The position numbers and the translations under genes were made by a program. Positions 9,471-18,701 of a DNA stretch of 64,000 nt are shown in pieces; positions within the stretch are counted from its first letter, which is position 1, and each line of letters opens with the position of its first letter. The notes beneath the pieces are model-generated. The model was not told where the DNA came from, made no database searches, and saw nothing but the letters and a program-made list of their open reading frames with translations. Origin of the DNA: Asterochloris sp. CNOR1 (lineage: Eukaryota > Chlorophyta > Trebouxiophyceae > Trebouxiales > Trebouxiaceae); assembly GCA_963969365.1 (NCBI GenBank), contig OZ017754.1:124001-188000 (forward strand), in the 5' to 3' direction.

Positions 9471-12246
9471 ATGCAGCACTACCAAGTGCCATCTGCTCAG
9501 TACAGCAGCTACATTAACCATGTCATCAACCTGGGGCTGGCTGGGGACTACATAGCGCAACTGCATGGCAGTTGCTTCCAAGACAGCCCCCGTTCTCTCA
9601 GAGCGGCCATTAATCAAGCCTGCAGACACCTGTCTGGCGTGGTGGATGATCTCCAGCCAGTGCCGGTCTCTGCCCTTGGTGTGCACAGTTGAGAGACCTT
9701 GGTCCAGCAGAATGGAGCACCAATCCCAGACGCAGCAGTTGGCTTGGCAGCAACCATGCCTAACTCTCCTGAGGAGGAAGCTCGTATCCTCCGGTGCACC
9801 CAGCACATCAATGTGCGTCATGGTGCGGCTAAGCCACAGAACACAGTCCAGGCTGAAAATACGCTGCCAAGCTCTGGAAGGTAGACACCGTAGCCCTTTG
9901 ATCCCATTCTTCATGGCGCCCTTGATGCTTACGAGGACATGTCGCTCACACACACCCATTCTTGCAGAGATACTGTGAGCAGGAGGCGTCCCCTGATGGC
10001 GACCTCATGTCCAGGCCAAGATTCTTGAGTTCTCGATATGGCTTGTGGATGAGGCAGTGCAGCAGAATGGTGCTCGTTACTCATTCAGCAGTGTGGGGTG
10101 AGAGGCCACTCCACTGCCGTGTCTGAGCTGCACTCAAGTCTTGCCCTCCCAACTTTGGCCTGGTGTGTGCAGTGATTATCTGTGCCACCTCAAGCAAGTC
10201 CGCAGAGAGCAGTACTCACAGGGCCGCATCAACTCAGATGTACCCGCACCCCTCGAGATTCAGGCAGTTAGGGACTTGGTCCGTGCACGTGGCAAGGAGA
10301 TGCAGGCTGAGAACCTCAATGCGCAGGTGGCAGCTCAGGTGTGTATGGACCTCAGAGGGCTTCCCTGTTTTGAAGTGGACTGTGGTGGGCTGGCATCAGC
10401 CTGGATCAACGAAGCTGGCGTCTTTGCCCTGACCATGGCTTCCAAGCTGCCATCGGCCAAGAAGTCTCAGCGCTGGGTGTTCTCAGGGTTGGCTGAACAG
10501 ATGACTGACATGCTTCCTAGCTCTGCTTTGTTCATCCACTTCTCTCCATGAGATTTTCTGTCTGTCTTGAAACGTTCCATCAGCTCGGCTGGCACAAGCC
10601 CAGCCGCTACTTGTGACTTTCATGCATCAAGTTGCTGTTTGAATGTGCAGGTGGATGCTGCACTGAGCGCAGGGCAGCTTCGCCAGTCCCTGCAAAAAGC
10701 TTTCCAGCAGAAGCAGTGGCAGTGGGCCTGTCTGCTGAGGATGGCAATGACGTTCATGCCAGCCACACTGGGCCGCTCTGATGACCTGCGCAAGCTTCCC
10801 TGGAGCTGCCTGGCACTGAGGACGCAGGATGGTGTGGGGCCAACGCCCTCTGTGGCAGTCCTCTGTGGTAGCATGCAGGGGAAGACTGTGAAGCCTGGGC
10901 AGGTGGATATTCCTGGTGTCGTCAGGTATGCGCATTCATGTTGTCAGACGCACTTGGGCAGTTTGCTGCAGTGTGTTCTCAGTTTTCATGCCTCCTCTGC
11001 CGCAGGTATCGAGACCATCGCATCTGTCCTCAGGCAGCGCTTGCCGACCTGGCTGTCGCTACCTTCCACAGGGGCATCAAACTTGAGATCTGGCCAACTA
11101 CATTGTTGCAGCCCCTAGCATGCAGGGGAATCAGCCCATGAGCGGGCAGACCCTCAACGTTCACCTTCGGCAGGCTTTTGACCTTGCTGGTGAGCCCGTG
11201 CGTTAATGCTTCAGATTTTGGACACGGCTGTGGGTGACATCTGTTGCTTGTTACACTGCAGGTGTGCCCTGTGGCAGGCTTGATGGGTACTCAACAAAAG
11301 GGGAAGTCAGCCACAAATTCAAGAAGCATGGTGTGGAGGCGGCAAAGAATGTGGGCATCAACAAAGCGGAGATCAAGATGGCGGCGAGGTAGGCACTTCA
11401 TGGCTCCGCACCATCCCGCCAGCAACCAGTCGCCTTCTGCAGAGCGCTGTAGGCAAGCAGCTGCGGCAAGAGACATGGGACAAACACATTGCCGCTGAGA
11501 GGATTCTCAAAGACAAAAATGAGTTTTTCACCAACCCAATGGTGAGCGCTGTGGCCTTGAGGTGTCCAGATCTAGATCAACCATGCTCTGACCCTTTCCC
11601 CTGCCATGTCGCAGGCTTTCTTCAAGACGCTGAGTGGAAAGGAGGCCACGCCTATGCCAGTTGCCCCTGTGGTGATGCTGCCCCAGGTGCCTCTTTCCAG
11701 TGTTCAGCCTCCAGCATCCGCCAACCCCATGCCGTGGGTGCCTCTGGCTTCAAAGGCCAGCAATGGCAACACTCTGCCGCCTCAGGCCCTCAGTGCGCTG
11801 AGCCCCGGGGATGAGAGGGACTCCTTTTTGGTCGAGAAACAGGTATGCAGTCGAATGCCTTTCAGCTTGAGCGCCTGAGTACTGGTCAGACCTTGTCGCC
11901 TTGTGAACTGCAGGTGTGGAAGCTCTCAGATTTCCAGACAGTCCCAGAAGCATTTGAGGCGTTCTCCAAGATCTCAGCGGTGCCTTCAGACCTCCGCAGG
12001 TGGCATGGCAGCAAGAAAGAAGCAAGGGCCAGCAGCATGGCCTTCTCAAGATTCAAAAATGGCATCGCTGCTGAAGTCAGGAACCGCATGGTGGCCTTGG
12101 GAAGCACCATGGCTGCTGTGGTCGGAGCTTTAGAAATGGAACGTGACCGAATTTCCGCCACCAGGACACTCAGCTCACTGCAGCAGCTATGCAGCAGGTA
12201 CAGCAGTGATTCCAAGCTGCTTGGCAAGCGTAAGCAGAGCAGCTGA
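9471..12246 (+). pseudogene. Crypton-like tyrosine recombinase, copy 2 (dead)
   Basis: Aligns exon by exon with the gene at 25-3014 but is clearly inactive. The codon matching the Leu after GVHS in copy 1 is TGA here (about 9690). Exon 2 (from about 9969) has several small deletions. One base is lost in exon 5 near 11086 (LEIW for LEDLAKF). A deletion of about 440 bp after about 11392 removes the exons with the presumed tyrosine nucleophile and the AEEDVPDRIIPGL segment. The C-terminal GCR1_C-like exon (VWKLSDFQTVPEAF...KRKQSS) is still open to 12246. Intron positions are the same as in copy 1. Confidence 0.75.
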
Positions 12247-12325
12247 GCAAGCCTTTGATTGTTTGCTGATCTAAATCGAAACCCCTACCGCCAATTACCT
12301 GCACAGGTACATTTCTCTGCTGAAA

Positions 12326-12426
12326 GTCATATCTTACTGAGCGGTGTAACATTTCACTCAAAAAGTTAGATTTCACTCCACAAAATCAGATCTCATGCAA
12401 GGGGGCAAGCCTGCAGGCTTGCCCCC
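12326..12426. repeat. Iteron-like repeats and palindrome, copy 2
   Basis: Counterpart of 3092-3193. The repeat units keep spacing and core (ATTTCACT, ATTTCACTCC, ATCTCATGC). The hairpin is a perfect palindrome with arms GGGGGCAAGCC and GGCTTGCCCCC around TGCA (12401-12426). The stem is preserved although loop and outer bases differ from copy 1, which suggests the fold matters. Confidence 0.6.
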
Positions 12427-12828
12427 CCAACAGACTACACTTGAAATACTCTTGGTCTACATGAACTGAAGATCTGCATGTCCGCGTAACCCTTTTCTCT
12501 GGGCCAATCAACCACTTTTGGCTTGCCACTACACAACAAAGGTTCCACTACACTTGAACTACACTACACAGGTATTACTCAGAGGGAGCTGGCCTGACCA
12601 ACACATGTGGTGGCTTTTTGGACCTGGCAGCATCTACACTTGAATCCCTGGTGGCACAAGAGGACCTCCTGGGCCCTTGAAAAGGGCTGCAGTCGCGCAA
12701 TCTGTGCATCTGTTACAAAGTCATACGGTGTGGTACATGGACGCACCTTCCACACCTGTGCTGTGGCATGGTGATTCAGACAAGTTCATGATCTTGTAAA
12801 TAATTATTTACAAGCTTATAAGCTTGTA

Positions 12829-13893
12829 TCATCTGGCCTTCATCACATCAGCAATAACTGCTGCTGGCAGATTGTAACTGACACATGCCCCTGCTGGCGC
12901 ACAACCAGACGTCCATCCAGGAGGTAGGTAGTCCTTGAACAGATGGATGAATGCCTCCTCGTAGAGCTGCTTCAACTTGGGAACTGTGAGCATCCTGTTA
13001 GATTGCAACTTCCTGATTGGCTCAAGGAGCCTGAATCTGTAAAAATCAGGAGGGTGTCCCTCCAGAAAGTTGTGCTTGACCACCACCTCCTCCCTTAGGC
13101 TTAGCCCGTCTGGCCCCTGCATATACTTCATGGTGCGCTTCCGCTTGCTGGTTTGCTCCTGTTTGGGTAGGGCCTTGAACTCCTCCTCATCATAGGCAGG
13201 GTTGGGGACGAAGTCACCCTCCACGCGCTTGGGCACAGTACTGAAGAAGCCCGGTACCTTCGGCAAGGTATATATGGTGCAACCCACACTCTTCGCGGCG
13301 GCTTCCAGCAGACGCCGGAAAGCCTCATAGTTTTTGCACTGCAACTCTGGAGTCCCTGCCCTGATGGCCGCTATTGCCACTTGCACTGGCCCTTGTCGTC
13401 CAGCACTGTTCCTGGCACCTCCATGTGAAATTTCCCAATCTCCACCACACATGAACTCCACTGTCCTGTGCTCAGGATGCTTTGGGCGGTGATTCTCATG
13501 GTCGTTATTGTTCACGTACAGCGACCTGTAGTCGCCAAGCCCCTTCAGGCCGTGAGCTGGTCCAGCATCTGCTTTCAACTCATTGAACAACTTCACTTCC
13601 ACAGAGTCAGTCTGTGTGCCAAAGATGAGTGCCATGGAGGCAGCAATACTGGCTTTGACAGCGCTCTTGGTCTTAGGAGCCTCAGACATCACAAGGAAGT
13701 GTACATGGTGGTTGCCGGACTTGTGGTGAAGAGTGCCTGAGTACTTCTTGATGTTGTGTCCAAAGACATCCTTCAGAGCCGCCATGCTCTGCCGCGAGAC
13801 CTGAGGCAGCTGGTCTTCATTGGTGGTGATGTGGTTGACAACAATCTCAAAGTTGCGCTCTTGCCTCTTGCCACTGCCTGGCTTAGACTTCAT
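12829..13893 (-). CDS. HUH-motif Rep-like protein, copy 2
   Basis: Open frame of 354 codons starting MKSKPGSGKRQERNFEIV, collinear with the copy 1 protein without frameshift over its whole length. The HVHFLVM motif (H63, H65), the GLGDYRSLYVNNNDH segment (Tyr candidates) and the C-terminal SYNLPAAVIADVMKAR are unchanged. Substitutions cluster elsewhere, for example in the central GTxxKRxEGD region. No intron is apparent, in contrast to the spliced recombinase beside it. A conserved minus-strand TGTAA word lies about 110 nt past the stop codon. Intact reading in both copies, while the recombinase has decayed, suggests that the HUH protein has been kept functional longer. Confidence 0.55.
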   Translation of the reverse strand: MKSKPGSGKRQERNFEIVVNHITTNEDQLPQVSRQSMAALKDVFGHNIKKYSGTLHHKSGNHHVHFLVMSEAPKTKSAVKASIAASMALIFGTQTDSVEVKLFNELKADAGPAHGLKGLGDYRSLYVNNNDHENHRPKHPEHRTVEFMCGGDWEISHGGARNSAGRQGPVQVAIAAIRAGTPELQCKNYEAFRRLLEAAAKSVGCTIYTLPKVPGFFSTVPKRVEGDFVPNPAYDEEEFKALPKQEQTSKRKRTMKYMQGPDGLSLREEVVVKHNFLEGHPPDFYRFRLLEPIRKLQSNRMLTVPKLKQLYEEAFIHLFKDYLPPGWTSGCAPAGACVSYNLPAAVIADVMKAR

Positions 13894-14064
13894 TCTAGCG
13901 TGCTTACCTATGGTGAGATTGAAAAGCTCTAAGTAGGCACACAGTCCTAAGCTCTTTGACTTTTCATTTGAAACCTCAAACTTTTATCAAGAAGTATTCC
14001 GGTGGGCATGAGCACGATGAATAGGCTCTGTTGCGGAGCAGGCCTTGAAGTTTCAAGCCATGTT

Positions 14065-14092
14065 GCAGGGCGTCACATGGCTTACTATAGGT
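14065..14092. repeat. Right-end word of element copy 2
   Basis: GCAGGGCGTCACATGGCTTA is the partner of 5891-5910 and shares CACATGGC with the left-end words at 9356-9411. Unique host sequence leading into the monooxygenase gene follows. Confidence 0.5.
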
Positions 14093-14166
14093 TCATGTTA
14101 CACATATGTTGCATTTGTGAGTTGCCACTGCTCTGACTGGCTGCTCCGTCCTGCTGTGCTGTGAAG

Positions 14167-17100
14167 ATGCATATCATTGTGGTTGGGGGATCCATTGGGG
14201 GGCTGTCTGCAGCCCATGCCCTGCTGCGGGCAGGGCACTCAGTCACGGTGCTGGAGCGGGCAGGCTCCATATCAGCAGCTGGCGCAGTGAGTGCCCGCTT
14301 GTCGCCACGACTCTGGGTCTGTCAAAGGCCACATGCATACATAACATGCATGGCGGGTGACATGGCCTATCCTGCTGGCGACCAATTTGCTTGCCCTTGA
14401 CCTGCTGCAGGGACTGCACTCCTGCACATGCACTACATGTGCACAGCAATAAGACTGCCCCACTCTCCTTCCATTCAGCCTGCTACAGGGCTGGACATGC
14501 ACACAGCGATCAGCCTGCCCCCATGCTGCTGCAGGGGTTGGGGCTGGACTCCTGCACATGTAGCGTCTTGGAGTCGTGGGGGCTAGGGGCGCAGCTGAAG
14601 CAGAACTCTGTGCCGATGGAGATAGAGGAGAACCGCATCATCACCAATAGGGCTGCAAAAGTGGTGCTGAGGGATCAGCAGCGGCGAAACCGCAGGTAAA
14701 CGCTCTTCAGACCATGGCACTACTACCATGCCGCTGAGCTGACGCACTCGCAGTGGCCTTCAAGCTGCTTGAGCTAAGCACTTCTGGCCCCACCGTGTTT
14801 AGAGCACGCCCTGGTCAGACATCCACCAAGTGCTTGAGCCGGCGCATATGGTCATTGCGCACCTCCTGCAAAGCCTCACAATACCGCCCTGCCTGCAGCA
14901 CGCACTGGTCAGACATCCATCAGATGCTGCTTAACGGCTTGCCAGACCCCAGCATCGTCAAATTCAGCCACAGGGTCATCGACTTCCAGCAGCCGCAGGG
15001 CAGCACCTGCGTGCACGTTGTGGTGGCCAAAGGGGGCAAAGAGGACCCTTCTGAGTGTGTGGAGCTGGAGGCAGACCTCATGGTGGCAGCTGACGGGTCT
15101 ATGAGCAACACGCGAGCCAAGTTCTGGCCAGATGAGAGGCGCAGGTGCACACCTGAGGGTAACCTTGCACACTGTCACTGCAGTAGCCTGTGGTAGGGAA
15201 AAACAGTTCCAGGCCACCACCTGGTTTGACTGTACAGTCCACCACCTGGTGCCCTGTCCAGGGGCAGCCTGGGGACCTGCCTGTTGCATAAGTCTGTCAA
15301 CACCACGGCGGCCCACCGGCAAGGTCTTGATCTGTATTGAGAGCCGGCCTGCCACGTGTCGAACTGCTTCATTTAGCCAGCATGTCCGCTTGACGTGCCA
15401 TGTGAGTGTGCTCATGTATGTGCAGCTGACAGCCACAACCCAGTGGCCCAGCCCTGCCCGTCAGTAACCTGGCCCCTGCTGTTGACCGTGACCCAGCCTC
15501 TGCTGTTGACAGCAGGCCCTCACCAGTTCCCCGCATGTGTGCAGGTACAGCGGCTACTGTGCCTGGCGTGGGGTGATGCAGGCCTCAGAAGATCCAGAAG
15601 TGGCCACCGCCATCCGGCAGGAGTACCACGACTTTGGCAATGCCTTATATTTTGACATTGCTGGTGACACCCATGCTGTGGTTTATGAGCTCCCTCGGGA
15701 GAGGCTCAACTGGCTCTGGTGAGCAAGCGCTAAGCATTGCCTGACTTCCTGTTGCCAATCAAATTGGCGTTGTTTACACTCTACAGATACTAGTAGCAGA
15801 CTTTACGCCCGCAGGCAAAGTGCATTTTCCATTCTTTGGCAGGCAGTTTCTGCATTTTAGGTGCGGCAGCGGGGTGGCATCATTCTATGTTTTGTTCAGA
15901 CAGCAGCTGCTCAAGCATCTGTGCTGTGCCCTGCCTGCATTCAACTACGCTTCACAGTTTGTGCCTCAAGCAGGCAACCTCCCGCCGGCAGCTGCCAATT
16001 GCACTGCAAAGGGTGTCAGTCCAGGCTCTCACATGGCATGTGTTTGATCAGGTTATTGCTGGGGTGGATGTATCATGTTGCTTGGAAAGCACTGCCACCA
16101 ACGTGAAGCAGTCGGTGACCAGGGCTTCACGTGAATTTGTGCAGTTCAGGTACGTCAACCAGCCAGAGCCAGAACTGCAGGGGCACTCCGTGACCGTCAA
16201 GGCAGACCAGGCCAGGACAGACAGCATGTGCCGGGATGCAGAGCAGACCTGGCCGCCAGCATTAAGCAAGCTGATGCAGGTAGGCCTGGTCCTTGTTTTG
16301 ACAAACATGGGGGGCTGGTGTGGTCTAGTAGGATCAGCAACCCGTGCAAAGCAAGTGGTGGCTCCAAACCTCTTGATGGTAAAATTAGAACACAAGCAAG
16401 TGCAAAGTAGTCTATCTGCTTGGACAATGTTCACTCGCAAGGTGCTATGTAAGTATTGTTGTTCTTTGCTCTTTGGCCGAAAAGCTTGGGGGGTCCTTGA
16501 TGTTTGCTGCGCATTTCATGCAGCGCGCACTATGAGGCTCACCCTTACTGCTGTCTGCATGAAGTAGCAGTACCTGCTGTGCTGCATTCATGGAGTAAAA
16601 CACACTTTGCCACCTTGTTATGATATGCAGCCGGGCTAGAGACACCCCAATGCATACATTTCCACAGTTTGTTGATGCCACAGAGCACTGCCGCGCCCTT
16701 CATCAATGCGATCTATGACAAGGAGCCGTTGGATCAGCTGGTCCACGGCAGAGTTGTGCTGCTGGGCGAGGCTGCTCATCCCACAACTCCGCACGGCCTG
16801 CGCAGGTAAGCTGCTCAGGCGCCACCAGAATTGCACTGTGGCGTACAGCATGTGTGACCACCAGTCCTGGTGACAGCAGCAATGTCACTGCTGCTGCTTG
16901 ATTTTCTGAGCCCAGGTGAGCCAGCAGGTGGGCTTGCTGCAGAGCCTGCTGGGAGGCCCGCCGCAACAATGGACAACCTGCCCCTATTGCAATGCATGTC
17001 TGAGCCCCTGGGGTGTCTGGCAATGGTGCAGTAGACTAGACTGCAATCCCTTGACCCAGAATGTCAGACTCCCAGGTCAGGCTCGATACAATTGGCTGCC

Positions 17101-17842
17101 AGGTGCTCATATACGAAGGCAAAGGTCGCGATGCTCCCCTGAACTTGCACGCGGCAGCGTGACACCAGCTGCACATGTTGTGTGCACAGCGCACAGTTGA
17201 GCTATGCCAGGCACCGGCTAGCATCCCCATGTGGGTGTTGCTGCATGCATGCAAGCTGCCTGCTTTGATGCTATAGCCAACGTCGTGAGCCGTTGTCTCC
17301 CAATGCCAGGAGGCTGTACGTCTTGCCAGCAGCGTGCAGCTTTGTGCCGGCCGCGCTGTCTGCCTGCCATGTGCAGCTGCAGCTGCCGCTGCAGCTGTTG
17401 ACATGTACCAGCAAAGCTTGAGCTCAGGGTCTCAAGAGCTCCCTGGTGTCCACCTGCAGCACCAACATGGCCATACAAGATGCTGGTGCCCTAGGAGAGT
17501 GCCTGGCAGACCACAAGGAAGATGTGCAGGCAGCACTGCAGCAGTACCAGAAGCAGCGTTTGCCAGCCACCACACAAGAGGTAGAAGTGCTGTGCTCAGG
17601 AGTTCAGAGCACCCGTCTGCCGTTCAATGCAGTGCCTTGTGCTTTTGAGCCACACGTACCGCCCTGATTGCAGCTTGTCATGAATGCTGCAGGTGTTGTT
17701 TTCACGATGGCTGGGGCAAATCAAGCAGAACATCCTGCAGCCCAATGATAAGCCCCTGCAGGAAGATGCTGAGCTGCAAGCCGTCATTGGCCAAGGCAGC
17801 ATGGACCACTTCGATGTTGAAACAAACCAAGTGGTGAAGTGA
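14167..17842 (+). CDS. FAD-dependent monooxygenase (salicylate hydroxylase/dihydroxypyridine hydroxylase-like)
   Basis: Eight exons close perfectly in phase: 14167-14286, 14535-14695, 14899-15144, 15545-15718, 16150-16279, 16684-16805, 17460-17580 and 17693-17842. They encode 407 residues, the usual size for a single-component flavin hydroxylase. The product likely hydroxylates an aromatic or similar small ring using NAD(P)H and O2; the substrate cannot be read from sequence. Residues 5-13 (VVGGSIGGL) form the FAD-binding Rossmann loop, with E30 ending the second strand. VAADGSMSNTR near residue 165 is the DG motif. VVLLGEAAHPTTPHG near residues 302-315 is the GD motif, but with Glu306 in place of the usual Asp. 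NMAIQDAGAL follows as expected. No targeting peptide precedes the FAD loop, so the enzyme is probably cytosolic. It begins only 75 bp past the right end of mobile-element copy 2. Confidence 0.85.
14401..14931 (+). repeat. Decayed copies of exon 2 and exon 3 heads in monooxygenase introns
   Basis: Intron 1 holds two echoes of the exon 2 acceptor and head (14401-14440 and 14477-14520; the real site is 14521-14570). They share CTGCTGCAGG and CTCCTGCACATG words. Intron 2 holds an echo of the exon 3 head at 14802-14836 (CTGGTCAGACATCCA), matching the real exon at 14899-14931, about 95 bp away. Confidence 0.65.
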
Positions 17843-18701
17843 GCTGCTCACGTACGCTATCACTTCACAACTGCTTCAACCACATGCAAGTGTTTACAGG
17901 AGGCTTGAAGACCCTTCCTTCAGACAATGTTGTAGGCCCCACTGGCCTGCACTACTGTTGTTGGCACCAGCATGCGTTAAGGCGATGGTCTCCTGCACTG
18001 TACACAGCCAGCACTCCAGGCGCCATGAAGGCCATGCTGCAAGTCTCACCTGGGCACAGCCAGTAGTGTGGGCACTGGCAAGCATACAGTGATGCTACTA
18101 GCCTCATTCCTGTCCTGGCCGGCCAAAGACGCGGCTGCAAACATACACAAATGCCATGCTGTCAGCCTCAGCCGTATCTACAGCAGGCCTTACATGCAGG
18201 AGTGCCATGCAGCCTAAACCAAGGGAGCACCATGACCTGTGCACCGCTGCTGTTGCACTTTGGGTGCTGTTGCTGATAGGTGGTGCAGCCAGGCTAGCTC
18301 AAGGCAATGCTGCAAGTCTTAGTGCATCTTAGAGACCTCAACGGCTTAGCAAAATTGTATGCAAAGCAGCGCACACTCTCTAAGATGGCTGCTTCTGGCA
18401 CCAGCAGCCATCACACTGGGGCTGCCTTGGCAGAGATCAACAGAACTCCCCAATGACGTTCAAGGAGATTGAATCTACCAAAATACCAGGCTCAGACATG
18501 AACACACTGACCAGCATCCCAGAAATGCCGCACAGAGCTGCAGATCTCGTATACACTGATGCTTACAAGTGCACGGTGGCTCAAAGCTGTGCTTTATTTG
18601 CACCGAATGTACAAGCCTAGATCCATTACCTGTTGCCAGCAGCAACTGTGACTATGACCTAGTCCTCAACGCGTTAGGTCTGCTATATTGATCTTCGCGC
18701 C
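17843..18701. other. Intergenic, no gene seen
   Basis: Lies between two plus-strand genes. No exon-like open frame with splice sites was found. It should contain the monooxygenase 3' end and the promoter of the next gene; no convincing core promoter word was recognised. Confidence 0.5.

Larger units (their letters stand above)
9393..14092. mobile_element. Composite tyrosine-recombinase/HUH element, copy 2
   Basis: Complete relative to copy 1 and about 4.7 kb long. The left end is placed at the second CACATGGC word (9393) and the right end at about 14092, where similarity to copy 1 stops. Between them lie a broken recombinase gene, the repeat/hairpin block, an intact HUH gene and a short right tail. 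Compared with copy 1 it lacks the 4704-5770 insert and has lost about 440 bp of the recombinase. A perfect 6-bp-arm inverted repeat (GACCTA-AGTCC-TAGGTC, 9416-9432) sits just inside the left end. Confidence 0.75.
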
